Source of the DNA: Morchella semilibera
Taxonomy: Eukaryota; Ascomycota; Pezizomycetes; Pezizales; Morchellaceae
Direction of reading: 5' to 3'
Assembly (NCBI GenBank): GCA_009192285.1
Contig: CM018603.1
Coordinates: 2,162,588 to 2,226,587, forward strand
DNA length: 64,000 nucleotides
Shown piece by piece: positions 1-10,684 of this stretch (position 1 is its first letter; each line of letters opens with the position of its first letter). The position numbers and the translations under genes are program-made. The notes below the pieces were generated by a model. That model made no database searches, was not told where the DNA came from, and worked only from the letters and a program-made list of their open reading frames with translations.

Positions 1-345
1 GGATTACGGGAGAGCTTGGGAGGTTTCGCTTAATCATCAGTAGTCTCCGGAGATATCAGGAGGGCTTGGCGAGCCCTCAGGAGAGCCCAGGAGATTGACA
101 GGGATTACGGGAGAGCTTGGGAGGTTTCGCTTAATCATCAGTTGTCTCCGGAGATTGGCAGGGATCACAGGAGAGCTTGGGAGGTTTCGCTTAATCATCA
201 GCAGTCTCCGGAGATATCAGGAGGGCTTGGCGAGCCCTCAGGAGAGCCCAGGAGATTGGCAGGGATTACAGGAGAGCTTGGGAGATCTCGCTTAATCCTC
301 CGGAGATAGCAGGAGGGCTTGGGGAGCCCTCACGAGAACGCCCTA
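1..345. repeat. Tandem satellite-like repeat, 101-bp and 60-bp units
   Basis: Units beginning GGATTACGGGAGAGCTTGGG start at 1, 102, 162 and 263. The units at 1 and 162 are about 101 bp; the unit at 102 is about 60 bp and lacks the middle part, so a composite 161-bp period is visible (1 to 162). The last unit is diverged and fades near 345. The array is cut by the window start, so its true size is unknown. A short open frame across it is a by-product of the repetition. Confidence 0.85.
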
Positions 346-654
346 CTCATCCTTGGGCTTATAACAGAGCGTCTCTGAAGCCTCTCTAAACGAAAACCTC
401 CTACTAGTGTGGAGGTCTACGATATCTCGCAGCCTCTTGGGAGAGAATATTACAAAGCCTCCAGATGGCGCCAGGAGAGCGCCGCTTAGCATCAGGAGAG
501 CCCGCTAAGCCTTCTTGAAGGCTCGGGAGGCTCCTGCAAAGGCTCAGGAGGCCCTCGTACGGGCGGGTAAGCCCCTGGAGATCGAAAGTTTGACGGGTGT
601 CTCCGAACGTCTCCCACACCTCCCGGGCCTCCGGTAGGGTTGAATAGGCTTGCT
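346..654. other. Gene-free spacer rich in GAGGC/GCCTC words
   Basis: No convincing coding frame. Many short inverted words around AGGCTC, GGAGGCTC and GAGGCCC make it prone to fold. It may be the decayed edge of the satellite or of a lost mobile element; I do not recognise it. Confidence 0.5.
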
Positions 655-786
655 GATGGACTTCATTTGTCTCCTGATGTCTCCTGAGCCTCAGGAGACT
701 GAAAAAATATTGAAGAGTCTCAGGAGACTCTCAGGAGACCCGGGAGACTGCTGGGAGACTCCAGCCATAAGTTGAGTTTGCTGATG
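655..786 (-). mobile_element. CATCAG-A miniature inverted-repeat element
   Basis: Reverse-orientation copy: a damaged left end around GACTTCATTTGTCTCC and an intact right end AGTTTGCTGATG, with the family's internal CTCCTGAG/CTCAGGAG words. Its right edge abuts the end of the Plavaka fragment. Confidence 0.85.
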
Positions 787-801
787 CTTCTCGCCACTAC
801 T

Positions 802-1590
802 TTACAGGCTTTTGAAGATATCTTTGAGAGTGTTGTGCAGAGCCATTTGCGATTTCCGACGCAAAGTTGCATTTGCACTCGTATTTGAACTGAGCTTAGG
901 GAGCACTTGTAATAGCGCTAGTAGTACTAACGAGTGCCCAGAAACTTTCATTCTCACAGAGGAATTGATATTCCCAATTGTGAGATAGATTGGCCATGCT
1001 TTTTTATTACCACTAAAGTTCGTCAGGTGAATGCCATCCGAGGGACAGATTACCAAGACTAACGTTGAACCCTCAAGGAGAGAATACTTTTTGATATCAG
1101 TTATGACTTTTCTGACTCTAACAAAACCTTCTAAAGATCTCAGAAAGCTTCTCCTCACCTGTGTTTGCCACCACCAGTCCTCTGTATGTATTTCGCCGTA
1201 AATTCTCTCTCCCTTCTCGTTGTACTCTATTGACAGTGCAAGTATAAAAGACTCCTTGAATGCCCGTTGTCCAAGGAGGAATCGAATAATTGTCATAGGG
1301 TCGCGATAGTAGTATGGTATCTTTTTCCCTCCTATAACAACCTTCGGATGATTCCATGTTGACCTCCATAGGCAATCGTTCATTTCCTCCATTTTTCGTA
1401 TAAAACCTCGTTCATTTCTATAGGAGCTATGGCGATGGTCTCCGGGGGCATGTAGAAAGAAGCTATCGATACTTCCTTGTGATGCTTTGGAAAAAATAAA
1501 GTACCGCGCTATCCGGAATTCATAAGATGAGTTAAAAGGTTGCCACGGATTGCCGAGAAGCCGTTGTGTGCTTTCCTGATAGCTATTCCA
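802..1590 (-). pseudogene. Plavaka-type DNA transposase fragment
   Basis: About 260 open codons read on the minus strand match the core of Plavaka (CACTA-like) transposases, typical of fungi. The family signatures appear in order: a PWQPF start block, a YYYRDP block, an EDWWWQTQ block, then CPSDGIHLTNFSGNKKAWP followed by IYLTIGNI, which is the most diagnostic stretch of the family. Full-length Plavaka proteins are several times longer, so this is only a middle piece. The first few codons of the open frame derive from adjoining LTR sequence and are not part of the transposase. The downstream end stops at a CATCAG-A element, and the remaining transposase and terminal repeats are missing. It cannot be active by itself. 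It is the only transposase relic for a DNA element recognised in this window. Confidence 0.85.
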
Positions 1591-1673
1591 ACGTCTTGGC
1601 ATCGATCCCGATGATTCGGTAATCGTAGCACTGTTGCGATAGATGGAATTATGTCAAGTTAAAATGGGGTGTG
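1588..1673 (+). mobile_element. LTR1 fragment (5' end)
   Basis: Begins CGTCTTGGCATCGATCCCG, matching the first ~85 bp of the LTR1 family described at 2595-3227, and ends where a CATCAG-A element starts. The remainder of the LTR is absent. Fossil of a Ty3/gypsy LTR. Confidence 0.8.
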
Positions 1674-1810
1674 CATCAGCAAGACTCCATTTGTCTCCTG
1701 ATGTCTCCTGAGCCTCAGGAGACTCAAAATATCTCCAGGAGTCTCAGGAGACTCTCAGGAGACTTGGGAGACTGTTGGGAGACTGCAGTCATAACTTGAG
1801 TTTGCTGATG
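1674..1810 (-). mobile_element. CATCAG-A miniature inverted-repeat element, 137 bp
   Basis: Complete reverse copy with CATCAGCAAGACT at the left and AGTTTGCTGATG at the right. Flanks (TG / AA) do not match, so this copy may lie at a rearranged junction. Confidence 0.9.
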
Positions 1811-2589
1811 AATCAAACCCAACATCTATCGCACATATTGGCCAAACCTTCTAGGGATTCACCTCTACTCCAAGTGGTTTCACGAGTACCCTCGAAATCG
1901 TAGCTCAAATCGTGGGCAATGCTGAGAAATCCCTATCTTTTGGTACCTAAATGACTACATCTGTACTTAAAAACGAGATCAGAACAGCTAACGATTCGAA
2001 GAAAAGTTATCATACCAACACCAAAATGGACGCGAATACCAACACTCATACTAATCTACGTCATTTAGTAACTTGCCCAAAACCACCGGAACTCACCCGA
2101 TCAATCAATGATTCTGGCTCTGTGTGTTCTGGCGAAGATTGTGGAAGTTTTCGAAAGATCCTCCCATAGCTCTTGATGACTAATTTGATTTCGTGTAACT
2201 GTTGGAAGAAGAGGTATAAGAACCTCTTCTTTCACCCTTGGGAAATCTTTCTTCACCATCCCAAGTACTCTTCACAACCTCGTCAGGCATTGAGCTTGTG
2301 CGTTCTACCTATATTACATTAATCATTCTGGTTTGTCCAGTCTTTTCAATTTCATTTCAACTTGATATCATCCACTTCGACACTTTCAACTTGTTACCTT
2401 CCCAGAATTTCCAGTTGAAAGACGCCTCCCAACGCTACTAAGAGTACCCCTGGGAAGGTAGTATATAAAAACCACATAGTTGTTCCCTAATCACTATACA
2501 TTAGTTTCTAACATACCTCCAGTCCGGTGTCAAGTCGAAAAACCCCTCCCATCGTACTCACAATACTTTACAAAGCACTGCCAAACTCC
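1811..2589. other. Non-coding stretch with TATA-like box before a broken gene
   Basis: Several short open frames but none convincing. A TATA-like GTATATAAAA at 2461 and pyrimidine-rich sequence after it suggest this was the promoter and leader of the broken gene at 3233-4195, later separated from it by a solo LTR. Confidence 0.35.
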
Positions 2590-2594
2590 CTAGA

Positions 2595-3227
2595 TATGAC
2601 GGAGTAATCTGACACAAAGTAGAAGATGACAATGATGACGCAGAAGGACTCGAGGGGCACAATCAAAGCGACGAGAAGACTGACGAAGACAGGAGCAATA
2701 CCAGGCAGGCACAAGCACAAGCACCGGCGAAGGCAAAAGTAAGAACAAAGACACGCGGGTGCGGGGCAGAGAGAATGAGGACCGAATGGACCTCAACGAG
2801 AATGATGAGAGGTACTATAAGGCTTCTTCTAGAAGAGGACAGAATCTTGATAACGAGGAACTATGGCTTGAAAATAGGAGTATATTCTTATGTACCGAAA
2901 TAACAGGAAGACGAGACAGAGAGAGAAAAAAGAAAGAACTAAGGAAAACATCTATCCCCGCTATTTAACACCCCTCCTTCACCAGTCCGCTATGACTCAT
3001 AGGTCAGCTTCATAGAAACCCATAGAAAACCATCGCAACTATACTTCGTATTCCTCCCCACCATCTCTGCTATTTATATTATAAATCCATCATGCCATCG
3101 AACCTCCTAGAATCCAATGACGACATCCCCTCCTTAACTCACCCCCTCCTCGATTAGCATTACCCTAACAATCATAACAGCGCTTCGACTACCGAACCCT
3201 TAGAACCGATGCGAAGACGCTGGGACA
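2595..3227 (-). mobile_element. Solo LTR, LTR1 family
   Basis: About 633 bp running from TATGACGGAG to CGCTGGGACA on the + strand; read on the minus strand it has LTR polarity. The 5-bp direct repeat CTAGA (2590-2594 and 3228-3232) flanks it exactly, as expected of retroviral-type integration followed by LTR-LTR recombination. The same LTR bounds the long Ty3/gypsy element at 57647. Fossil. Confidence 0.9.
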
Positions 3228-3232
3228 CTAGA

Positions 3233-4195
3233 GTAGAGATCCCAGTCCCTCGAAAGCGTCAGCGCCAACCAGTCCCTGAATCCAAAGAAGATATTGCCAC
3301 AAGACTCCGTCATTCGAATCTACAAGCTCTTGATAGCCATCTCCAAAGCTCTCCAAAATTGTTCGCAACCCTTCGAAAATGTGGGCGCCAACCAGTTCTT
3401 GATTCCGAAGACGAGATTACCATACAACCCCATCGCTCGAACCTGCAGGCTCCTGATAGTCCTGACATCACTCCCAGAAGCCCTGAAAGATCTCGACCAA
3501 CCGCTCGAAAACGTCTGCACCAGCCTATCCCTGAAGCCGAAGAGGGAGAGTTGACTATCCTCTCACATAGAGTAGGAATTCTCTAGAGTTACGACCGTTC
3601 ACTACCAGACTTCACCCTTAAACAGGCGCTGACACCCACGAAGACTGCTTCCATACCGCCTAATGCTTCGCAAGCACCGAAGTCCCTCTTAGTTTGGAAA
3701 AAGGCAAAAGCATCAGCAGAGACCGCATTAGCTAAAGCTTATCCAAGCACACCAGAGACTATCACATCTCCCAAAGCCCCAGAAACAACTTCCAGAACCA
3801 CAGCAAACACTTCCAAAACCCCTTCAGCATCAGTAACACGGACCGTTGTCGAAGGCTCAAGCATTCTAAAAGTCACCTACAAAGTCCCAAGAGCAATAGC
3901 AATAGCACTAACCACCCGACAAGATCTGCGGTCTAGGCCATCCTCTATTGCTAATTACCAGCCTGCTAGTACACCCCCAAGAGCTATCCATAAAGCTCAC
4001 AGAGCTATCGCAATATCCAAGAGCGCATATAAAAACGAAGATAGAGACAAGCACAATCATCCTGAGAACGGAGACGAAAATGAAGACAAGGACGAAGACA
4101 AGGACGAAGACGAAGACAAGGACGAAGACGAAGACGGTGATGGAGACGACGAAGACGAACCTCGCCACGCCTCACAAGGACGTCGTCAGAAATAG
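3233..4195 (+). pseudogene. Broken unidentified gene with internal repeats and acidic tail
   Basis: One reading frame runs almost through this interval (about 320 codons) and is interrupted once near its middle. The N-terminal third has three diverged ~40-residue repeats built on RKR-x-RQPVPES-x-DEI and HSNLQAPDS. The middle is rich in Lys, Ala, Pro and Thr. The C-terminal end is a run of DED/DEDK acidic triplets from a GAC/GAA microsatellite, closing GRRQK. A solo LTR sits just upstream and separates it from a TATA-like sequence near 2461. I do not recognise the family. The basic repeats and acidic tail could suit a nuclear or chromatin protein, but that is only inference; it could equally be an accessory gene of a lost mobile element. 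Confidence 0.5.
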
Positions 4196-4237
4196 AAAAA
4201 AAAAAGACTTTCAAGGCGAGGTGGTCAAAGGAGGTTG

Positions 4238-4374
4238 CATCAGCAAACTCAACTTATGACTGCAGTCTCCCAACAGTCTCCCTAGTCTCCTGAGAGTCTC
4301 CTGAGACTCCTTGATATTTTTTTACTCTCCTGAGGCTCAGGAGACATCAGGAGATAAATGAAGTCTTGTTGATG
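4238..4374 (+). mobile_element. CATCAG-A miniature element, 137 bp, TSD TG
   Basis: Complete copy CATCAGCAAACTCAACTT ... AAGTCTTGTTGATG flanked on both sides by the dinucleotide TG. Confidence 0.92.
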
Positions 4375-5555
4375 TGTTTTGATAGATGCAAGCACTGCCA
4401 AGGTGACTTTGGGATTGGCCGCCTCCCCAAAGGTTTACAACAGGTTGAGGAAAGACCTCGCCGCAGAGAGGACAAGAACAAGATGGGTTAATAAAAGAAC
4501 TAGCGGGCTTACTCATTTTAATGAGTTTATGGTATGGCTTCTGTAACAGAGGCCTCTGGTAGGTTTGGCCACGATCATGAGAGGCCAGAGGAATAGCGTT
4601 AGGGCTAAGATATAGAAAGCACTTACCTGGTTAGTGGTCGATGTCAGTCGGAAGGAAAAGGTCTCTAAGGGCTTAGGGAATCGGGAATTTACCGAGATTG
4701 ACGCTCACGACCCCGAGATGGATGCCGACAATTTGGATGATCTGCCGCAATAGTTCTCAAGGCACTCGGCAAAGCGCCAAAACCTATCGCTACAATCTGA
4801 GCGGACTAATATCTGGGTCACCGTTGTCGACCTTGACCGTTTTGATGAATACGATCCGAATGCTAGGAGACAGGAATACATTTAGACCCATGTAAATAAT
4901 GACCCTAGTTACGCTACCGTGATGACTCGGAAGAATATCCAAGAGCTTGGAAGAGTCACCTGCAAGCATATCCCCATTGCTCGGTTGGTCCGGGAATTCT
5001 ATGGCTCGATGAACTAACCAGCCGAACTGGAAGAGGAGCCAGCCTGAGTCCGCATAATGGACATTGAGGAGGTAGAAGCCTGAATGCTCAGAGGTCTGGC
5101 TATCACGGAGCGAAGCGAGGAAAAGAACGAGAGGTGCCAAGGTATACAACCGAGGTGGGACAAAGTGGGGCGGACGTGGAGAAAACTAAGCAAGGTATAG
5201 GACGAGGGAACGAGGCAAAACGGAACTGGGTACGAGACGAGAACTATAGATCTCCTTCTACCTTCTAGGAAGTAGGAGCGGGAGGACTCAATAGTAGCGA
5301 GAGATCCTAAAGCTTTGTATTGGCTAAAGGACAGGAAGGTTGCGTGAAGAAGAAAGGAAAAAAAGAGAAACCCTACAAGCGAGGGAGAGAACTCCCTATA
5401 TATAGCCCCAAAATCCCTTCGCTGACTCATACCATAGAAACCCATAGAACCCAAAGGAAATCCTTCTATTAGAAATATATGCGCAACGTTGACTCATAGA
5501 ATCCCTGCTTAGAAACTCATAAAACACCATAAAAAACTCCTGACTAATCCTTTTT

Positions 5556-6330
5556 CATCAGCAAGACTTCATTTGTCTCCTGATGTCTCCTGAGTCTCAG
5601 GAGACTCAAGAAATATCCAGGAGTCTCAGGAGACTCTCAGGAGACCCGGGAGACTGTTGGGAGACTCCAGTCACAAGTTGATATACCGGCGTCTTGGCAT
5701 CAGTTCCGAGGGTTTGGTAGTCAAAGCGCTGTTATGATTGTTTAGGTATGGTTAAGCGAGGAAGGGGTGTGCTAAAAGAGGGGGCGTCGTCATTAGGTTC
5801 TAGGAGGTTCGATGGCGTGATGGATTTGTAATAAAGAATAGCAAAGATGGTGGGGAGGATTACGAGGTGTGGTTGCGATATGATTCTATGGGTTTCTATG
5901 AACTGATGTATGAGTCATAGCGGACTGGTGAAGGAGGGGTGTTAAATAGCGGGGATAGATGTTTTCCTTGGTTCTTTCTTTCTTTTGTCTTTGTCTCGTC
6001 TTCCTGTCATCTCGGTATATAGGAATCTACTGCTATTTCTAAGCCATAGCCTCTCGTACCAAATACGTGATCCTCTGACGAGAGGAAACTCATAGTATCT
6101 CTCATCGTTCTCGTTGAGGTCCATCTGGTCCTCACTCTCCCTGCTCTGTGCCCTTGTGCCTTTGCCCTTGCCTTTGCCTTCGCCGGTGCCTGTGCTTGTG
6201 CCTGCCCGGTGTTACCTTTGTCCTCGTCAGTCTCCTCGGCGCTAGGCTATGCTCCTCGGGTCCTTCTGCGTCATCATTGTCATCTTCTTCTTTGCGTTGG
6301 GTTACTCCGTCACAGTTGAGTTTGCTGATG
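5556..6330 (-). mobile_element. CATCAG-A element inserted in LTR2 and split by LTR1, TSD TT
   Basis: The left part 5556-5681 begins CATCAGCAAGACTTC; the right part 6315-6330 ends AGTTTGCTGATG. Both outer flanks are TT. Joined LTR2 sequence on either side continues across it, so it landed in the LTR. Confidence 0.92.
5682..6314 (+). mobile_element. Solo LTR, LTR1 family, inside a CATCAG-A element
   Basis: 633 bp, from TATACCGGCG to CTCCGTCACA, flanked by the 5-bp repeat GTTGA (5677-5681, 6315-6319) taken from the miniature element. Youngest layer of this nest. Fossil. Confidence 0.93.
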
Positions 6331-6635
6331 TTCCCGCAACATCACTAAGTACGCTCCAGGCCGTGATACTGGCGAAACCTCTCCGTGTTCTGGCCATACT
6401 TCACAGAGTAGGCCACACTGAACCCCATGGTGGTGATAAAACCCCTCCTAGAACACTATACCAGCCATACACCACTAGTGACAATTATGGACACTTTGAT
6501 TATCCGGCTGAAGACTCTGAATTTGAGGGCAGAGTTAGATTGACCTCCATTGGAACCAGGCTTATCATGCCAAGGAGTGATGCGTTGATACAGGTAAACC
6601 TCCACAAGATCTCGTCACACCGGAATAGGCAGTAA

Positions 6636-7115
6636 TCAGCCCTTGAACTCTTCAATCAGAAATACCTTAATAAGTACCCTGTAGGTGTTGGTATTGCGGA
6701 CCCTAACTTCAGAATAGGGCATGTCTGCGGGGCTACGGAGATCGCTTAGAAGCGTGAGGAAGACAGAGCCAAAAACGTGCGGCGACCAGCAACGGGAAAG
6801 CTGAAGACTCACTTGATTCCCCTCCTCGGTGATAGTGGTGATCGTGATGGTGATAGTGTTTAAGCCTATTTGGCGAGAGTTTGGACAGGTTTTGCGAGAT
6901 TCTGGTGAGTTATTCAAATTTTAGCATGATTGATCTATTAACTGACCCCACAGATTTTTTTCTCCCACTATTTTTATCAGAGTATACAAAGGTTTCGAAG
7001 GGTTTGGCGATAGCTTTAAGAGCTCTCAACACGGTCGGTAACAGCTTTGTGTTGGGTATTATTTGTTGTTTCCTTGGTCTGAGCATGTTAACCACGTAGC
7101 ATTTTGGGTGATTAC
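6636..7115. other. Spacer without a recognisable gene
   Basis: Only short frames on both strands. Possibly the tail of the broken gene before it. No repeat recognised until the 31-bp tandem at 7116. Confidence 0.4.
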
Positions 7116-7177
7116 TATTATTAGAGAGCATTGATTTGAGGCTTGGTATTATTAGAGAGTGTTGATTTGAGGCTTGG
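7116..7177. repeat. 31-bp tandem repeat, two and a half copies
   Basis: Units starting TATTATTAGAGAG at 7116 and 7147 are nearly identical over 31 bp. A third partial unit lies at 7848, separated by an LTR1 that inserted at the unit boundary (target duplication TTGGT). Confidence 0.85.
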
Positions 7178-7178
7178 T

Positions 7179-7843
7179 TGTGACGGAGTAACCCGACGCA
7201 AAGAAGAAGATGACAATGATGACGGAGAAAGGCTCGAGGAGTACAGCCTAAGAGACGAGGAGACCGATGAAGACAGATGCAACACTGGGCAGGCACAAGC
7301 ACAGGCACCAGCAAAGGCAAAGGCAAGGGCAAAGGCACAAGAGCACAAAGCAGGGAGAGTGAGGACCGGATGGACCTCAACGAGAATGATGAGAGATACT
7401 CTCATAATCCAGGTTATGATAGGGAAGGGTGTATGGAGTTCCTCTTTGTAGAGGATAGAATCTTGGGTACGAGAGACTATAGCTTTGGAAATAGGAGTAG
7501 ATTCCTATATACCAGAATAATAGGAAGACGAGACAGAGAGAAAAGAAAGAAAGAACTAAGGAAAACATCTAACTCCGCTATTTAACACTTCTCCTCCACC
7601 AGTCCGCTATGACTCATACATCAATTCATAGAAACCCATAGAAATCCGTCGCATCCACATCTCGTATTCTTCCCCACCATCTCCGCTATTTACATTACAA
7701 ATCCATCACGCCATCGAACCTCCTAGAACCCAATGATGACACCTCACCTTTAGCACACCCTTTCCTCGCTTAACCATTCCTAAACAATCACAACATCGCT
7801 TCAACTACCGCTCCTCCAGGACCGACGCCAAGACGCCGGGACA
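7179..7843 (-). mobile_element. Solo LTR, LTR1 family, TSD TTGGT
   Basis: 665 bp from TGTGACGGAG to GCCGGGACA with TTGGT at 7174-7178 and 7844-7848. Inserted in a 31-bp tandem repeat. Intact LTR ends. Fossil. Confidence 0.93.
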
Positions 7844-9016
7844 TTGGTATTATTAGAGAGCGTTGATTTATTCTTAGGTTGGGAGCATTTATTTGGTACT
7901 GATAGGTAGCGAATATGAAAGTGATTTGAAGCCCGAATGCTACTAGTGATCTTGAAAGCTATCACGAACACTCCTGAAAACATCATTATTGCGAGTGATT
8001 ACCGATTAGGCTATTTTAACCCAAATTGGTGTGCCCAGCCCATCTAATTAGCCAATTTTGTCTGTATGTGGTTAGCTTTAGATTACATGAAAATTTTCAC
8101 ACCAAGCACTTCTTTTGATTAGAAATCAGGATAGCCTTCAAAACTCTCAGAAGAGCCCTCACAGGCATCAAAATGCCTCAAGCAAAGCGTCCCTCAACGT
8201 CGGAAATAACTAAATCCACTCCAAGCCTCCCTGACCCTAAAGACCACAACGGAGAAATTACAGAGCAAGATTCGAACGAGGGTGAGGCTGTACCCGAGAA
8301 AGCTTCCAAGACTCTCACGAGAGTCAGCACAACCACGAAGAAAACTCAAGGAAAACGGCTGCCCCAAAGGAGTACTTCTTCTCGTAAAGGCTTTAGGCCA
8401 CCAAATGAAATCTCATCGGATGAGGACCTACCTGACCCCCCAGAGCGCTGCTCGACCAAAGCCTCGATCAAAGCCCAGGGAGTCCCCAAATCATCTCTTA
8501 AAAGCCATTCTCAACAGATCAAAAAATCTAGAAAATCCGGTGCTCGAGTAGAGTTTAACATCGAAAGACCCCCGTCCGAGGGAGAGCAAGAGGTTCAAGA
8601 GCGCCTTACAACCAGTTCTTCAAAATATGATGATGACCTAGACACTCCAGTACTGCGCGAACAAAGCATAAGGCATCAGTTCGCAGACAAAAGACCCCTG
8701 GGTACGCAGGTCGGAGATAAGAGACCCCCGGGTACGCAAGTCGCCGGAAAGAGACCTCCGAGTAGTCAGTTAATGACTGCCAGAGGTGTGGCGAGTGCCC
8801 GGAGAAAGCCCACCGGTGCGGTTGCTAAGGCAATTGCGTCGTCAGAAGTGGAGATTAACGTTATTCAAGTAATTAACCCTAGTCTTTTTTTTTGATAAGT
8901 GACTGAGATGAAAGAAATTTTAGAAGGGAAATCGTACATCGTCGAAGGCAACGAAGAATCTATTAAGCGCTCCACAAAGACCGCCGATGACTCCTGTAGA
9001 CCCAGTGATGGCTCCT

Positions 9017-9646
9017 TGTGACGGATTAACCCAACGCAAAGAAGAAGATGACAATGATAACGCAGAAGAACCCGAGGAGCACAGCCTAGCGACGAGGAGA
9101 CCGACGAAGACAAGGACAACACCGGGCAGGCACAAGCACAAGCACTGGCAAAGGCGAAGGCAAGGACAAGGGCACAAGGGCACAGACAGAAAGAGTGAGG
9201 ACCAGATTGACCTCAACGAGAACGATGAGAGATGCTATGAGTTTCCTCTCGTCAGAGGGTCGAGTATTTGGTACGAGAGGTTATGGCTTGAGGATAGGAG
9301 TAGATTCCTATGTACCGAGATAATAGGAAGACGTGACAGAGAGAAAAGAAAGAAAGAACCAAAGAAAACATCTAATCCCCGCTATTTAACATCTTTCCTC
9401 CCCCAGTCCGCTATGACTCATACATCAGTCCATGGAAACCCACAGAAACCCGTCGCATCCACACCTCACATTCCTCCCCCCCATCTTCGCTATTTACATT
9501 ACAAATCCATCATGCCATTGAACCTCTTAGAACCAAATGACGACAACTTCCTTTAGCACGCCCCTTCCTCGCTTAACTATTCCTAAACAATCACAACAGT
9601 GCTTCGACTACCGAACCCTCGGGACCAATGCCAAGACGTCGGGACA
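9017..9646 (-). mobile_element. Solo LTR, LTR1 family, TSD CTCCT
   Basis: 630 bp from TGTGACGGAT to CGTCGGGACA; CTCCT at 9012-9016 and 9647-9651. Inserted in the coding part of the broken gene 8173-11490. Fossil. Confidence 0.93.
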
Positions 9647-9889
9647 CTCCTACTGCTACTCCCAGGAGACTTAATGCTTTTAATTACTCTTCATCTTTTC
9701 GTATCTCCCCCCTTCCTCTTCGAGGTTGAGAGAATTGTCACCAACACCAATGGCATTGAATCCTGGATTCATGCCACCAAGCAATGACTCGGATAGCTCC
9801 TGGGGCAGTTCTCTGAGCTTTGGGATTAGCTCTCGAATGTCTCGAAGAATGGAGCCATCCCCACTAGGGAGACTACCTCCATCAGCAAA

Positions 9890-10016
9890 CTCAACTTATG
9901 ACTGAAGTCTCCCAGCAGTCTCCTGGGTCTCCTGAGAGTCTCCTGAGACTCCTGGATACTTTTTGAGTCTCCTGAAGCTCAGGAGACATCAGGAGACAAA
10001 TCAAGTCTTTCTGATG
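9890..10016 (+). mobile_element. CATCAG-A miniature element, 127 bp, TSD TC
   Basis: CATCAGCAAACTCAACTT ... AGTCTTTCTGATG with TC on both sides; inside the broken gene 8173-11490. Confidence 0.9.
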
Positions 10017-10547
10017 TCGGAATAATGATACAGCGAACGCTAACTATCTGTCGCCTTCACCTTCTTTACCTCCATCTCATGATGACGATAGGTATTCTTA
10101 CCAAAACCTTGAAAGCTCTCATCAAGCCTCTGCTGGCCAGATACCTCGTACACCTGCTCTAAACTCTAGAAGTGCGAGTGTGCTTCCTTTGGAAGCTCAA
10201 AGGGTTGAGAAAGAGTGTAGTATATTGATAGGTGATCACACACCGTTTGAAGAACCTTTTCCAAGCCCTGCGAGACTCTCGATATTGGTGGTGAATATGT
10301 GGGTACAAGCAAGTTGTAGTTTGGAAATCAGCGCAGAAATCGACGAGGTTATTATAAAACAGGTGAGTGTCCCCGAAGATCCTATGATAGCTCCTAGGGA
10401 ACTGAGGAGGCCCCACAGGTTAGAAGCTTGCACTCCCAAGTGCAGTCACACTTGATGAGCGCAGTGAAGGAACAGCTAGCAGACTCCAGGATTTATGGAA
10501 TTGCAAAAATTCGCACACAAGTGGAGAGGGCCAAAAGAGTCGACTAT

Positions 10548-10684
10548 CATCAGCAAACTCAACTTGTGACTGGAGTTTCCCATCAATCTCCCATGTCTCC
10601 TGAGAGTCTCCTGAGACTCCGGGATATTTTTTGAGTCTCCTGAGGATCAGGAGACATCAGGAGACAAATGAAGTCTTGCTGATG
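10548..10684 (+). mobile_element. CATCAG-A miniature element, 137 bp, TSD AT
   Basis: CATCAGCAAACTCAACTT ... AGTCTTGCTGATG with AT on both sides; interrupts an exon-like block of the broken gene. Confidence 0.92.

Larger units (their letters stand above)
5101..6368 (-). mobile_element. Solo LTR, LTR2 family, carrying two nested insertions
   Basis: Runs from TATCACGGAGCGAAGCG to CAGGCCGTGATA, flanked by the 5-bp repeat CTGGC (5096-5100 and 6369-6373). Without the nested CATCAG-A element and the LTR1 inside that, about 490 bp remain, matching the LTR at 17930-18353. A TATATATAG box near 5400 on the reverse strand fits LTR promoter polarity. Fossil; the oldest layer of a three-level nest. Confidence 0.88.
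4375..6635 (+). pseudogene. Broken unidentified coding remnant split by a solo LTR
   Basis: A + strand coding-like stretch lies in 4640-5100 and resumes at 6369-6635. It includes the recognisable blocks VTVVDLDRFDEYDPNARRQEY and KNIQELGRVTCKHIPIARLV left of the LTR, and YQPYTTSDNYGHFDYPAEDS right of it. It carries several interruptions and has no intact start, so it is dead. The LTR2 insertion at 5101-6368 splits it, with a CTGGC target duplication. I do not recognise the family. It may belong with the broken gene at 3233-4195 or be independent. Confidence 0.4.

Noticed and set aside
95-295. Open frame with repeated GITGELGRFRLIIS peptides
   Set aside because: It is the translation of the 101/60-bp satellite; no start context and no function implied.
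7121-7585. Overlapping open frames rich in Ala/Lys/Gln or Leu/Pro in both strands
   Set aside because: These recur in every LTR1 copy (for example 2759, 9087, 36714, 38784, 57635) and come from the GGCAAAGGCAAAGGC-type run in the LTR; they are LTR shadows, not genes.
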